Shown one piece after another: positions 1-6,809 of a DNA stretch of 64,000 nt. Position 1 is the stretch's first letter; each line of letters begins with the position of its first letter. The notes below the pieces were generated by a model that saw only the letters and a list, made by a program, of their open reading frames with translations, did not search any database and was not told the origin of the DNA. Source of the DNA: Paenarthrobacter sp. Z7-10 (GTDB taxonomy: Bacteria > Actinomycetota > Actinomycetes > Actinomycetales > Micrococcaceae); the NCBI RefSeq assembly GCF_026932795.1, contig NZ_JADPVH010000011.1, positions 1-64,000 of the forward strand, written 5' to 3'. The position numbers and the translations under genes were made by a program.

Positions 1-98
1 ATGAAGGTTTGGAGCATCTGGCGCAGCAGATCCGGGGAGGCCTGCTCGAGCTGCTCGGACAGGAAACGGGTCGGATCGATAGAATAAGGTGCGGTCAT
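1..98 (-). CDS. IS256-family transposase, N-terminal fragment (runs off the window)
   Basis: The reverse strand reads from an ATG at 98 to the window edge and gives about 32 residues beginning MTAPYSIDPTRFLSEQLEQA and continuing with a SPDLLRQMLQTF-like stretch. This is the start typical of actinobacterial IS256-family (mutator-type) transposases, DDE enzymes that move the element by a copy-out mechanism. Only the first helical segment is visible; the catalytic DDE residues lie outside the window, so intactness cannot be judged. The element's terminal inverted repeat should lie between about 130 and 230, where GGTAG-TGGAC-GCTACC-like sequence occurs, but I cannot fix its end. Confidence 0.75.
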   Translation of the reverse strand, partial: MTAPYSIDPTRFLSEQLEQASPDLLRQMLQTF

Positions 99-535
99 CG
101 CGGAGTTCTCCTTCAGGAAAGACATTGGACTGTCATTTCCAAGGATCAGGCGGTGACCGCCTCTACGCTATCGCAACACGCCCATCAGGGCCGGTTACAC
201 CACGGTAGTGGACGCTACCTCTACGAACTCATCTTTTACTCATCCCAAATAATAATAAGCGATGATATTTTGTCCCTTGTTATGTAGCTACATTCCTCAG
301 TGATCACGTTGGGGTGGGCCCCTTTCGGGCACAGCAGACAAGTACATTTTCGTCTAAATCCTAAACAGGGGGTCGCCGGTTCGAATCCGGCAGGAGGCTC
401 CACAAACTCCCTCTGGCCTGCGGAAACGTAGCTCAGGAGGGACAAACATGTCGTCGGCGGGGGCTCGGACCGAATTACATCAGGTTCCCCTGCGGTAGAG
501 AAATGGGGGGCCCTTAGCCGCCGGAGCGCAGGCTG
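99..535. other. Gene-free stretch at the edge of the accessory patch
   Basis: No convincing coding region. It is AT-richer than its surroundings around 230-300. It holds a short perfect palindrome at 149-161 (GGCGGT-G-ACCGCC), the probable outer end of the IS256-type element, and the tRNA-like fragment at 371-402. The reading frames crossing it look like chance frames or the reverse of the tRNA fragment. Confidence 0.5.
371..402 (+). other. tRNA/tmRNA-like 3'-end fragment (T arm and acceptor strand), possible attachment site
   Basis: GCCGG (375-379), loop TTCGAAT (380-386) and CCGGC (387-391) form a canonical T stem-loop, followed by AGGAGGC and TCCA, as in the 3' end of a tRNA or tmRNA. No matching 5' acceptor strand or anticodon arm was found upstream, so this is a fragment rather than a full gene. 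Such 3' ends are the usual core (att) sites of tyrosine integrases, and an integrase N-terminal stub lies 130 bp downstream. The parent tRNA or tmRNA is not identified. Confidence 0.5.
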
Positions 536-748
536 ATGACCAGAGCACGCATCCCGGCAGGTGGGTTTGGCCGCATCGATGTCTCGAAGGCTGTGGATGC
601 CGAGGGTAGACATCGTGCCTGGGCCACCGTCCGGAAGTACGACATCCAAACGCGAACGCTGACCGTCTTCGCGGCCACCAAGGCAAAGGCCCAAAACCGG
701 CTCAAGACCAAAATAGAGGAGTGGCAGAGTCATGGCGGCTCCCTCTGA
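536..748 (+). pseudogene. Truncated site-specific integrase, N-terminal arm only
   Basis: A 70-residue frame starts with MTRARIPAGGFGRID and continues with an R-x-W-A-T-V-R-K-Y-D stretch and a K-A-x-A-Q-N-R-L-K-x-K-I-E-E-W stretch. This layout (glycine turn, beta strands contacting DNA, basic helix) is that of the amino-terminal arm of actinobacterial phage-type tyrosine integrases, normally 380-450 residues long. The core-binding and catalytic domains (R-H-R-Y) are absent, and no continuation is found in other frames before the toxin-antitoxin locus. I infer a relic left by deletion of an integrated element, consistent with the tRNA-like 3' fragment just upstream. Confidence 0.55.
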
Positions 749-827
749 GCGATCCGACCGTAGAGACCCTTATGAACGGCTGGCTCGCTGTCCCAATGGA
801 AGGTTCGGCGGATCGAAGGCGGGTAGT

Positions 828-845
828 GGTACGATACGTCGTACC
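828..845. promoter_or_regulatory. Perfect inverted repeat upstream of yefM, probable autoregulatory operator
   Basis: GGTACGA (828-834), a 4-nt spacer and TCGTACC (839-845) form a perfect 7+7 palindrome. It ends 15 bp before the antitoxin start and just before the ribosome binding site AAGGAG. YefM/Phd antitoxins and their toxin complexes repress their own operons by binding palindromes in this position, so an operator is the likely role. Confidence 0.65.
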
Positions 846-860
846 AAATAAGGAGTCACC

Positions 861-1106
861 GTGGCAATCACCGCCTCAAAAGCCAGGGCCGAGCTGTTCC
901 CGCTCATCGAGCAGGTCAACGCCGATCACACGGCCATCGAAATTGTGTCCAAGAAGGGCAGCGCCGTTCTGATGTCGCTGGCCGATTTCGAGGCCCTTGA
1001 GGAAACGGCCTACCTTCTGCGGACCCCCGCCAACGCAGCCCACCTGCTGGAAAGCATCGCCCAGCACCGGGCCGGAACAGCAGTCATGCGAGAACTGGCT
1101 GAATGA
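861..1106 (+). CDS. yefM: Type II antitoxin, Phd/YefM family
   Basis: An 81-residue protein with GTG start, preceded by AAGGAG at a good distance. It neutralises the downstream YoeB-type ribonuclease and represses the operon. The N-terminal half (MAITASKARAELFPLIEQVN and a following I-E-I-V-S-K-K-G-S-A-V-L-M-S segment) is the Phd/YefM DNA-binding and dimerisation fold. The C-terminal part after the F-E-A-L-E-E-T motif is the toxin-wrapping tail. Length is normal for the family (80-90). The last codons overlap the toxin start (ATGA), typical of translational coupling that keeps antitoxin in excess. Confidence 0.9.
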   Translation: MAITASKARAELFPLIEQVNADHTAIEIVSKKGSAVLMSLADFEALEETAYLLRTPANAAHLLESIAQHRAGTAVMRELAE

Positions 1107-1357
1107 ATATCCTCTTCACCTACAGGGCGGGGGAGGACTACATGTATTGGACTGGCACCGACAAGGCGATGGTTAGACGTATTAGCCTGTTGATCAAAGA
1201 CTGCCAACGAGACGCCTTCGCGGGCATTGGCAAGCCAGAAGCCCTCAAGCATCAGCTCTCCGGATATTGCTCACGGCGAATCACTGATGAGCACCGACTC
1301 GTTTATACCGTCGAACCGGGCCGGCTCGTCATTATTGCGGCCCGCCACCACTATTAG
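1103..1357 (+). CDS. yoeB: Type II toxin, YoeB/Txe family ribosome-dependent mRNA interferase
   Basis: An 84-residue RelE-superfamily toxin that cleaves mRNA in the ribosomal A site. Family hallmarks are all present: G-x-G-K-P-E-A-L-K-like segment around residue 45 (catalytic Glu), LSGYCSRRITDEHRLVY around 52-68 (catalytic Arg) and the C-terminal R-H-H-Y with the catalytic His. Length and the extreme C-terminal tyrosine match active YoeB proteins, so it appears intact. It overlaps the antitoxin by 4 bp and ends the operon. The pair lies in a patch with IS and integrase remnants, which suggests acquisition by transfer and possible retention through addiction. Confidence 0.93.
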   Translation: MNILFTYRAGEDYMYWTGTDKAMVRRISLLIKDCQRDAFAGIGKPEALKHQLSGYCSRRITDEHRLVYTVEPGRLVIIAARHHY

Positions 1358-1502
1358 CTGGGCCGGGAGTTCCAGAACGTCGGGGAAGAAGGCAATACGG
1401 GCACCCCGGGGTTCATGACGCCGGGCAGGTTGCAGGCGTTCTGGGGCTCGGTCACTGCGCTGCGGAGACGGCCGTAATCAGTGGTGATGGTGTCCAACGG
1501 TG

Positions 1503-2009
1503 CTAGCCACCCTTCTCCGCCCGTGCGCGTGCCGACGTCAGATACGACCACCCTGCACCTTCTGAGGTGAAGCCCGCAGCGAGCAGTTCCGGATGGGCCG
1601 CGGCTGAGACGAGCTTGAGGATTCCGCGTTCAGCTGCGGCGACGATGCCGTACTCGATCAGAATGGAAAGTACTTTCTGACGACGAGGTAGCACTTCAGG
1701 CACGTCTATATCCACGATGGTGGCGGTTCTGCTGCCAGGATCGCCAGTAATCAGCATCTGTCCCAGCGCACGTACTGTGCGCTCGACGACAGCCTGGCCC
1801 CAGATAACGGTGCGCCCCGAAGATAGCGCGTCTATCCCCGCAGATGTTGACAGATCGGCTTCACGTAGGCGCCCGAGGTCTCCAGGGTCACGGACCGGGG
1901 TGCAGACGCAAGCCCGCTCCGCTTCGCCTGAAGGCGGGGAGAGCCAAATAACACTGCCATCGAAGTCTCGCTTGGCGCGGTAAAGAAACCCCGTCTGCAT
2001 CTCCTCCAA
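1503..2009 (-). CDS. Hypothetical protein (second gene of a two-gene cassette)
   Basis: 168 residues from a TTG at 2009, or 165 from the ATG at 2000. A GGAGGAG purine run sits right at this point; it leaves a short spacing for the ATG and the start is uncertain. I do not recognise a family. The protein is soluble with no signal peptide or membrane segment, and has an acidic middle with I-V-D-I-D-V-P-E-V-L-P-R-R-Q-K-like text and a helical C-terminus. It lies 27 bp downstream of another unrecognised gene on the same strand, so the two are probably cotranscribed and perhaps translationally linked. The neighbourhood (toxin-antitoxin, IS and integrase remnants) suggests accessory DNA. Confidence 0.6.
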   Translation of the reverse strand: MEEMQTGFLYRAKRDFDGSVIWLSPPSGEAERACVCTPVRDPGDLGRLREADLSTSAGIDALSSGRTVIWGQAVVERTVRALGQMLITGDPGSRTATIVDIDVPEVLPRRQKVLSILIEYGIVAAAERGILKLVSAAAHPELLAAGFTSEGAGWSYLTSARARAEKGG

Positions 2010-2036
2010 AAAGGTGACTCGAATGGCATATTGTGC

Positions 2037-2273
2037 TCACTCTTCAACGGTGGCGGGGGCCCATTCCGCCCAAGAGCGATGGGCCGTGTTATCCGGCAGA
2101 TCGAAGCGAACACCGAGGGGATCGGGGTACTCGTTCCAGTTAAAGATGAGCTCGATCTGCCCATCATGCAACTCAACGGAACGAACGCCGAAACGATCCG
2201 GCTCCACGGCAATCTTCATCGCACGACGTGCGCTCTCGAGCAGGATGCCCGGATCAAGCGGATCGCCCATCAC
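2037..2273 (-). CDS. Hypothetical small protein (first gene of a two-gene cassette)
   Basis: 78 residues starting at GTG 2273 or ATG 2270, with GGAG 6-9 nt upstream. The sequence is acidic and tryptophan-bearing toward the C-terminus (L-I-F-N-W-N-E-Y-P-D-P-L-G-V-R-F-D-L-P, then A-H-R-S-W-A-E-W). I recognise no family, signal peptide or membrane segment. The start lies only about 23 bp from a perfect 28-bp palindrome at 2296-2323, which may be the operator or a 5'-leader hairpin of this two-gene unit. An immunity- or antitoxin-like partner of the larger downstream protein is possible but is speculation. Confidence 0.5.
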   Translation of the reverse strand: MMGDPLDPGILLESARRAMKIAVEPDRFGVRSVELHDGQIELIFNWNEYPDPLGVRFDLPDNTAHRSWAEWAPATVEE

Positions 2274-2295
2274 AAGTCACTCCATCTGGATGTGT

Positions 2296-2323
2296 GGTGT
2301 CGGGAAGTCAACTTCCCGACACC
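2296..2323. promoter_or_regulatory. Perfect 28-bp palindrome upstream of the hypothetical gene pair
   Basis: GGTGTCGGGAAGT (2296-2308), two bases CA, and ACTTCCCGACACC (2311-2323) are exact reverse complements. A 2-nt loop is too tight for a normal RNA hairpin, so a dimeric protein binding site, a cruciform, or a junction of two inverted ends is more plausible than a terminator. It lies 23 bp upstream of the reverse-strand gene starting at 2273, where a promoter or operator would be expected. Confidence 0.6.
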
Positions 2324-2646
2324 GATCAAAAGTAGTCGGCATTTGCGGCGTTTTTACCCCAATCAGGGAAAAGCGTCATGCCTTTGCGCTACGTAGTGCT
2401 AGTTCCTTTTCTGCAGCGCGTCGCCGCGCGGTCTTACCGATTGAGGTGGCGCCGATTTACTCCCTCGCGCCTGGCTTGGCTTCGAGGATGCCGGGTAGGA
2501 CGCGCCCGGTGGGATTGGCAAAGCTTGCTGCGAATTTTCACGATTCAAGATGGAATTCGACGCGGCATTTCATGAAACGAACGCTTTGGACGACCCACAG
2601 CGCATGTCGGACCTCGCAGGAGACGACGTATCAGGGAGCGACGCCG
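2324..2646. other. Gene-free stretch before the Y-family polymerase gene
   Basis: I see no gene with family resemblance here. Several short frames run through it, but none has a ribosome binding site and protein-like composition together. It may contain decayed accessory DNA. Confidence 0.4.
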
Positions 2647-3720
2647 TCACCATCCACCGCGCGTTGGCGTATGTCCCTTCCGGGCATCGTCGGGCATTGT
2701 CATTTCGGCCCGCAGGCCCAGGAGCCGGATTGGACGGCCCGCGTCGATTTCGGCTGCGAGGTTCAAGGCCAGCGCGAGGATTTCGTTCCGGTCGAATGTC
2801 TCTGGAATCTTCCTCGCGTGGGTCTTGGTGAAGAACGGCGCGTACCTAACCTTGAGAGTCAGCCCAACCACGGGCCGTCCTTCGGCCACAACATCCTCAA
2901 GGACACGCGCCGTCAGCTCCCTCAATGCGTCGTCCACCTGGGCAGGCTCCGTCAGGTCACGCTGGAAGGTGGTCTCCCGGCTATGCCCGCGGGGAACCCA
3001 CGGGGTGTCGTCCACATCGCTGGCGCCGTCCCCGCGTCCGAGCTCCGCGTACCAAGGACCCATCTTGGGGCCGAACTCCGGGACCAGGTCTTGAGGGTCG
3101 GATGCGGCGAGCTCGGCGACTGTATTAATGCCGAGTTTGGCCAGCCGGCCCGACACTTTGGTTCCGACGCCCCACAGGTCCTTCGTGGGCCGAGCGCCCA
3201 TGACGTCGAGCCAGTTCCCGGCAGTGAGACGGAAGACGCCTGCCGGCTTGCCGAAACCGGTAGCGACTTTAGCGCGGACCAGGGTGTCTCCGATGCCCAC
3301 GCTGCAATGCAGCCGGGTTCGCTCCAGGACAGCGGCCTGCACCTGCCGGGCGTAGGCTTCCGGATTCTCTGTCTCGGTGCCCATAAAGGCTTCGTCCCAA
3401 CCCAGCACCTGCACGGTGGCGCCGGGCTGCGCGCGCAGGGTAGCCATCACGGTTTCGGACGCCGCGAGGTAAGCCTCCTGATCGACGGGCAGGATCACAG
3501 CGTCCGGAACTTTCCGGGCCGCGACGCGTAAGGGCATTCCGGAACCCACGCCGAACGCCCTGGCTTCGTAGGACGCCGTCGACACCACGGTTCGTTCGGT
3601 GGGGTCGCCCCGACCGCCGACGATGATTGGCTTGCCCGCAAGCTCGGGCCGCCGGAGCACTTCGACCGCCGCGATGAACTGGTCGAGATCGACGTGCAGC
3701 ACCCACAGGATTCCGCTCAC
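2647..3720 (-). CDS. Y-family DNA polymerase (DNA polymerase IV/DinB-like)
   Basis: 357 residues from a GTG at 3720. Error-prone translesion polymerase. The palm motif LHVDLDQFIAAVEVLRRPEL near the N-terminus supplies the first metal-binding Asp. The second acidic motif reads G-W-D-E-A-F-M (usual S-x-D-E-A-Y), keeping the catalytic Asp-Glu pair. S-V-G-I-G-D-T-L-V-R-A-K-V-A-T-G-F-G-K-P replaces the canonical S-I-G-I-A-S-N-K segment, followed by a helix-hairpin-helix (G-V-G-T-K-V-S-G-R-L) and the little-finger domain with R-E-T-T-F-Q. Length is normal. The altered motifs place it in an actinobacterial branch distinct from standard DinB. A longer upstream frame exists but has no family similarity before this start. 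Confidence 0.88.
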   Translation of the reverse strand: MSGILWVLHVDLDQFIAAVEVLRRPELAGKPIIVGGRGDPTERTVVSTASYEARAFGVGSGMPLRVAARKVPDAVILPVDQEAYLAASETVMATLRAQPGATVQVLGWDEAFMGTETENPEAYARQVQAAVLERTRLHCSVGIGDTLVRAKVATGFGKPAGVFRLTAGNWLDVMGARPTKDLWGVGTKVSGRLAKLGINTVAELAASDPQDLVPEFGPKMGPWYAELGRGDGASDVDDTPWVPRGHSRETTFQRDLTEPAQVDDALRELTARVLEDVVAEGRPVVGLTLKVRYAPFFTKTHARKIPETFDRNEILALALNLAAEIDAGRPIRLLGLRAEMTMPDDARKGHTPTRGGW

Positions 3721-4066
3721 GCCACCAGTCTGCCCTAAACATCCCTGGTAAGCATCGGCTCTCCACCGAGCTTGGTGCTGAGTCCGCGGCCTCCGGACCT
3801 TCTTTGAATTCCAGCGCCGTCGACGACCTGCACCGCAACTGTGCCGAGTGCGGCGCGGAGTTCTCGGCGGCAGCCATTCGCGACGGACCAGTGCATTCGT
3901 GGACATTTCGCGGAGGCACAATAGTGCACGGACACCGTTGCAAACGTTGAATTTCACCGGCGCGGTACGGGAGGACGCCTGGCAGGTGCCTACAGGCGCA
4001 AGTCCCTTAATCGGCTGGGCTTTCTTACTGGGCTGATTCTCCATACATTATGGAGAGGAGGGCGAG
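3721..4066. other. Divergent intergenic region between the polymerase and AlkD-like genes
   Basis: No gene recognised. It must hold the promoters of both divergent repair genes. Close to the downstream start, CTCCATA (4039-4045), CAT and TATGGAG (4049-4055) form a perfect 7-bp inverted repeat that runs into the ribosome binding site GAGGAGGG, so the hairpin or a bound repressor could limit translation or transcription of the AlkD-like gene. No clear LexA box was spotted. Confidence 0.45.
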
Positions 4067-4753
4067 ATGGCCGGAATGACTATGACCAATACAACGGTGG
4101 CTGAAGTGATGGCCGAGTTGGCCGCGCTGGAGGATCCGAAAGCGCGGGCGGTGAATGAGAAACACGGTGACGCCCACGGTGTGAATCTTGGCAAACTGCG
4201 GGCGGTCGCGAAGCGGTTGAAGACGCAGCAGGAACTCGCGCGACAGCTCTGGGCAACGGGTGATACCGCGGCAAGGCTTGTGGCGCTCCTGATCTGCCGT
4301 CCGAAGGAATTTGGGCGTGACGAGCTGGACCAAATGATGCGCGAGGCGCGAATGCCGAAGGTGAACGACTGGTTCGTGAATTATGTCGTGAAACAGAGCC
4401 CGCACGCCGAGCAGCTGCGCGGTGCCTGGTTCGCCGATCCGGACCCATTCGTTGCCAGCGCGGGTTGGGCGCTGACCAGCGAACGCGTGGTGAAGAATCC
4501 TGTGGGCCTGGACCTTTCACAATTGCTCGACACCATTGAGGCGCAGATGAAGGAGGCCCCGGATCGCCTGCAGTGGGCCATGAACCATTGTCTGGCCCAG
4601 ATCGGCATCGAGTTTCCCGAGCAACGCGCCCGTGCCATCCGTATCGGTGAGCGCTTGGAAGTGCTCAAGGATTACCCGACACCGCCGAATTGCACCTCCC
4701 CCTTCGCGCCCATATGGATCACCGAGATCGTACGCCGGAAACAGGAAAAATAG
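4067..4753 (+). CDS. DNA alkylation repair protein, AlkD-like HEAT-repeat family
   Basis: 228 residues; ATG at 4067 is preceded by a strong GAGGAGG. AlkD-type glycosylases excise bulky cationic alkylated bases using a superhelical stack of HEAT-like repeats. The whole protein is helical, with the family pattern K-H-G-D-A-H-G-V-N-L-G-K-L-R near residue 35, D-E-L-D-Q-M-M in the middle, N-D-W-F-V-N-Y-V-V (aromatic/acidic cleft residues) and S-A-G-W-A-L-T-S. Length matches the family. Placement divergent from a translesion polymerase suggests a small DNA damage pair. Whether the catalytic Asp/Trp set is complete cannot be settled by eye. Confidence 0.82.
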   Translation: MAGMTMTNTTVAEVMAELAALEDPKARAVNEKHGDAHGVNLGKLRAVAKRLKTQQELARQLWATGDTAARLVALLICRPKEFGRDELDQMMREARMPKVNDWFVNYVVKQSPHAEQLRGAWFADPDPFVASAGWALTSERVVKNPVGLDLSQLLDTIEAQMKEAPDRLQWAMNHCLAQIGIEFPEQRARAIRIGERLEVLKDYPTPPNCTSPFAPIWITEIVRRKQEK

Positions 4754-4888
4754 GACCGATTTCGATTGTGCTGTTGTCGTCACGGCGCTCTTCCAACGCT
4801 CAACTGAGCCAACTCTGCAAGCGAACGGCCACGGACTCTCCAAGCGCGACCGCAGCCGCGGCGTCGGATTTGGCGGTCAGGGGAGTCC

Positions 4889-5470
4889 CTATGGCTGCGG
4901 GTGCCGGCGGCGGTGAGCGCGCCATTCCTCGTCCAGAATCGCGTAGATGTCCAGATCGGCCCATGAACCTTTGAACATCTCGCTGCTGCGGTGATGCGCT
5001 TCATGGCGCATGCCCAGACGCGTGACGAGGCGTGCCGAGGCGGCGTTGCGGCTGTCCATTCGTGCGGTGACTCGGCGCAGACCGAGATCATCGAAGGCTA
5101 GATCCAGCACCGCGGCACAGGCTTCCGCGGCGTACCCCCGATGTGCCGCGGTTGGGTTGAAGACATAGCCGATCTCACCGCCTGCGTGCCGTACCGAGTG
5201 AAAGAACAGTACGACGTCTCCTATCAGGGTGGCCGTATCTGCCAGCTCTACTCCCAGGGTCAGCGACTGGCCCTCCCCGGTGATTTCCCTGCGGCCCAGG
5301 TCACTGGCCAGCCGGGCAGCTATGGTCGACTCGTCCATCGGTTCGAAGGGCAGGTACCGGCACACTTCCGCCTCGCCGCGGTAGGCCAGCAGGGCTGTGG
5401 TGTCGTTGGCGGTCAGTGGCCGCAGCTGCAGCCGCGGGGTGCTGACAGGGTAGTTCGGTCGAAGGTCCAC
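4889..5470 (-). CDS. GNAT-family N-acetyltransferase (RimJ/RimL-like)
   Basis: 193 residues from a GTG at 5470, chosen because the conserved family start (T-P-R-L-Q-L-R-P-L-T-A-N-D) begins ten residues later. The protein would acetylate a protein N-terminus or small amine from acetyl-CoA. It shows the RimJ-like order: RLxLRPL strand, L-x-Y-R-G-E-A-E-V-C-R-Y-L-P, then motif A G-E-I-G-Y-V-F-N-P-x-x-x-x-x-G-Y-A-A-E-A (acetyl-CoA loop) and V-T-A-R-M-D-S-R-N-A-A-S-A-R-L, R-L-G-M-R-H-E near the end. Substrate cannot be predicted. It is convergent with the AlkD-like gene. Confidence 0.85.
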   Translation of the reverse strand: MDLRPNYPVSTPRLQLRPLTANDTTALLAYRGEAEVCRYLPFEPMDESTIAARLASDLGRREITGEGQSLTLGVELADTATLIGDVVLFFHSVRHAGGEIGYVFNPTAAHRGYAAEACAAVLDLAFDDLGLRRVTARMDSRNAASARLVTRLGMRHEAHHRSSEMFKGSWADLDIYAILDEEWRAHRRRHPQP

Positions 5471-5625
5471 TCCGCAATTATTCCAGATCGGGTTAGTGCT
5501 CAGACGCGGTGCAGGGCTGGCGCCCGCGGCACCACTGGACCGCGGTATGGCAGAATCGCAAGCATCCGGCGGAACGACCGGCGTGCGCTGGATTCCACTG
5601 GATCCACCTAACCGCAAGGAGAAGC

Positions 5626-6312
5626 ATGAACAAGCAACCCGACGTCGTCGTCTTCGACGTCAACGAGACTCTTTCGGATATGTCGCCCATGGGGAACAGA
5701 TTTGCAGAGACAGGTGTGCCTGCAAGCCTTGCTAAGCTTTGGTTCGCCACCTTGCTGCGGGATGGATTCGCTCTCACCGCGGCCGGGGACAACAGCCGGT
5801 TCGCCGATGTTGGGGCGGAGGTGCTGCGTGGACTCCTCGGTGGCCTGAAGCTGGACATGGAGCCGGACCAGGCAGTGGAACACATCATGGCGGGTATGGG
5901 AGGCCTGGGCCTGCACCCGGACGTGGTGCCGGGCGTGCGCTCGCTCAGAAGCGCCGGATACCGGTTGGTCACCCTGACCAACGGGTCCACCACAGTTGCT
6001 GAAAACCTGTTCGGTCCGGCTGGTATCCGGGACGAGTTCGACCTCTTGCTTTCAGTCGAGGATGCTCCCGCCTGGAAACCGGCCAAGGCATCCTACGGGT
6101 ACGCCTCGGAGGCTTGTGGCGTGGCCCCGGAGCAGATGATGCTGGTCGCGGTCCACCCCTGGGACATCCACGGTGCCGCGCGGGCCGGCTTAGGCACCGC
6201 ATGGATCAACCGGAACGGGAGTGCCTATCCGGCCTACTTCAACGCCCCGGACTACACCGTGGAATCACTCGAGGAACTTGCCGCAGCGTTGTCGGGCCCA
6301 AGCAGGCATTAA
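5626..6312 (+). CDS. Haloacid dehalogenase type II-like HAD hydrolase
   Basis: 228 residues; ATG at 5626 follows AAGGAGAAG. The HAD core is intact: D-V-N-E-T-L (motif I, nucleophilic Asp) near residue 10, T-L-T-N-G-S (motif II), a Lys in W-K-P-A-K (motif III) and V-A-V-H-P-W-D-I-H-G-A-A-R-A-G (motif IV). This arrangement matches (S)-2-haloacid dehalogenases, which hydrolyse 2-haloalkanoates to hydroxyacids, although V-H-P-W-D replaces the more usual A-H-N-x-D. True substrate uncertain. The gene stands alone, and a strong hairpin follows its stop. Confidence 0.82.
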   Translation: MNKQPDVVVFDVNETLSDMSPMGNRFAETGVPASLAKLWFATLLRDGFALTAAGDNSRFADVGAEVLRGLLGGLKLDMEPDQAVEHIMAGMGGLGLHPDVVPGVRSLRSAGYRLVTLTNGSTTVAENLFGPAGIRDEFDLLLSVEDAPAWKPAKASYGYASEACGVAPEQMMLVAVHPWDIHGAARAGLGTAWINRNGSAYPAYFNAPDYTVESLEELAAALSGPSRH

Positions 6313-6410
6313 TGACCTCGTTGGCTGACTTGAGCACCTTTTAGAGGTCGGTCCGCTGAGCGACTTCGGCCTGCATCATGCGGAGTAGTCCGTTGCGCCT
6401 CGCCGGCGCT

Positions 6411-6450
6411 GGAAGGGTCTGCCGCTGCGGTGGCAACGGCAGACCCTTCC
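6411..6450. terminator. Hairpin between convergent genes
   Basis: GGAAGGGTCTGCCG (6411-6424) and CGGCAGACCCTTCC (6437-6450) pair over 14 bp with a 12-nt loop. It lies between the ends of the HAD gene and the convergent YCII gene. No T-run follows on either strand, so it is a terminator-like hairpin of the kind common in high-GC actinobacteria. Confidence 0.7.
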
Positions 6451-6463
6451 GATGCGGAGGCAA

Positions 6464-6793
6464 CTACATGTTCATGTCGATGAGTTCGAAGATCTTCAAA
6501 CTGAACTTGCCATGGCCGTCCGAGAGGAACGGGTGGCCTTCTGTAAGTGCCTTGGCGGCGTCCAGGTTTTCGGCTTCAATGATGGTGTATCCCTGCAGAT
6601 CCGAGGCGTCGGCGGTAGTTCCATCGTCGACGACGGCGGTGCGGGCTCCGAACGGAGCTCCGCCGTCGGCGAGGGCGGGGCCGACCTTGCCCATCCAGGT
6701 TTCCCGCGCCGCCGTCTGCTCCGCGGATTGCTCCTCGGTGAATTCATCCATTGGTGTGGCCGGACCCCTGTAAATGTAAATGAACTTGCTCAT
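6464..6793 (-). CDS. YCII-related (DGPF) domain protein
   Basis: 109 residues starting M-S-K-F-I-Y-I-Y-R-G. The alpha+beta barrel YCII fold is indicated by the N-terminal strand, the W-M-G-K-V-G-P-A-L-A-D-G-G-A helix-turn, a central V-V-D-D-G segment, the Y-T-I-I-E-A-E-N-L-D-A-A-K-A-L strand-helix and G-H-P-F. Function is unknown for most members; a His-Asp pair suggests hydrolase or isomerase activity. It is last in an operon led by an ArsR regulator and following SRPBCC genes, a common association for YCII proteins and often read as stress or signalling related. Confidence 0.8.
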   Translation of the reverse strand: MSKFIYIYRGPATPMDEFTEEQSAEQTAARETWMGKVGPALADGGAPFGARTAVVDDGTTADASDLQGYTIIEAENLDAAKALTEGHPFLSDGHGKFSLKIFELIDMNM

Positions 6794-6809
6794 GATGATT
6801 TCCCTTCAA

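Noticed and set aside
2014-3531. 505-codon forward frame over the polymerase gene
   Set aside because: It runs antisense to the Y-family polymerase gene, which has clear catalytic motifs. The forward frame has no family resemblance.
4889-5617. Longer start (5617) for the GNAT gene
   Set aside because: The extra 49 residues are low-complexity, unrelated to the family and overlap the promoter region of the divergent HAD gene; GTG 5470 is better placed.
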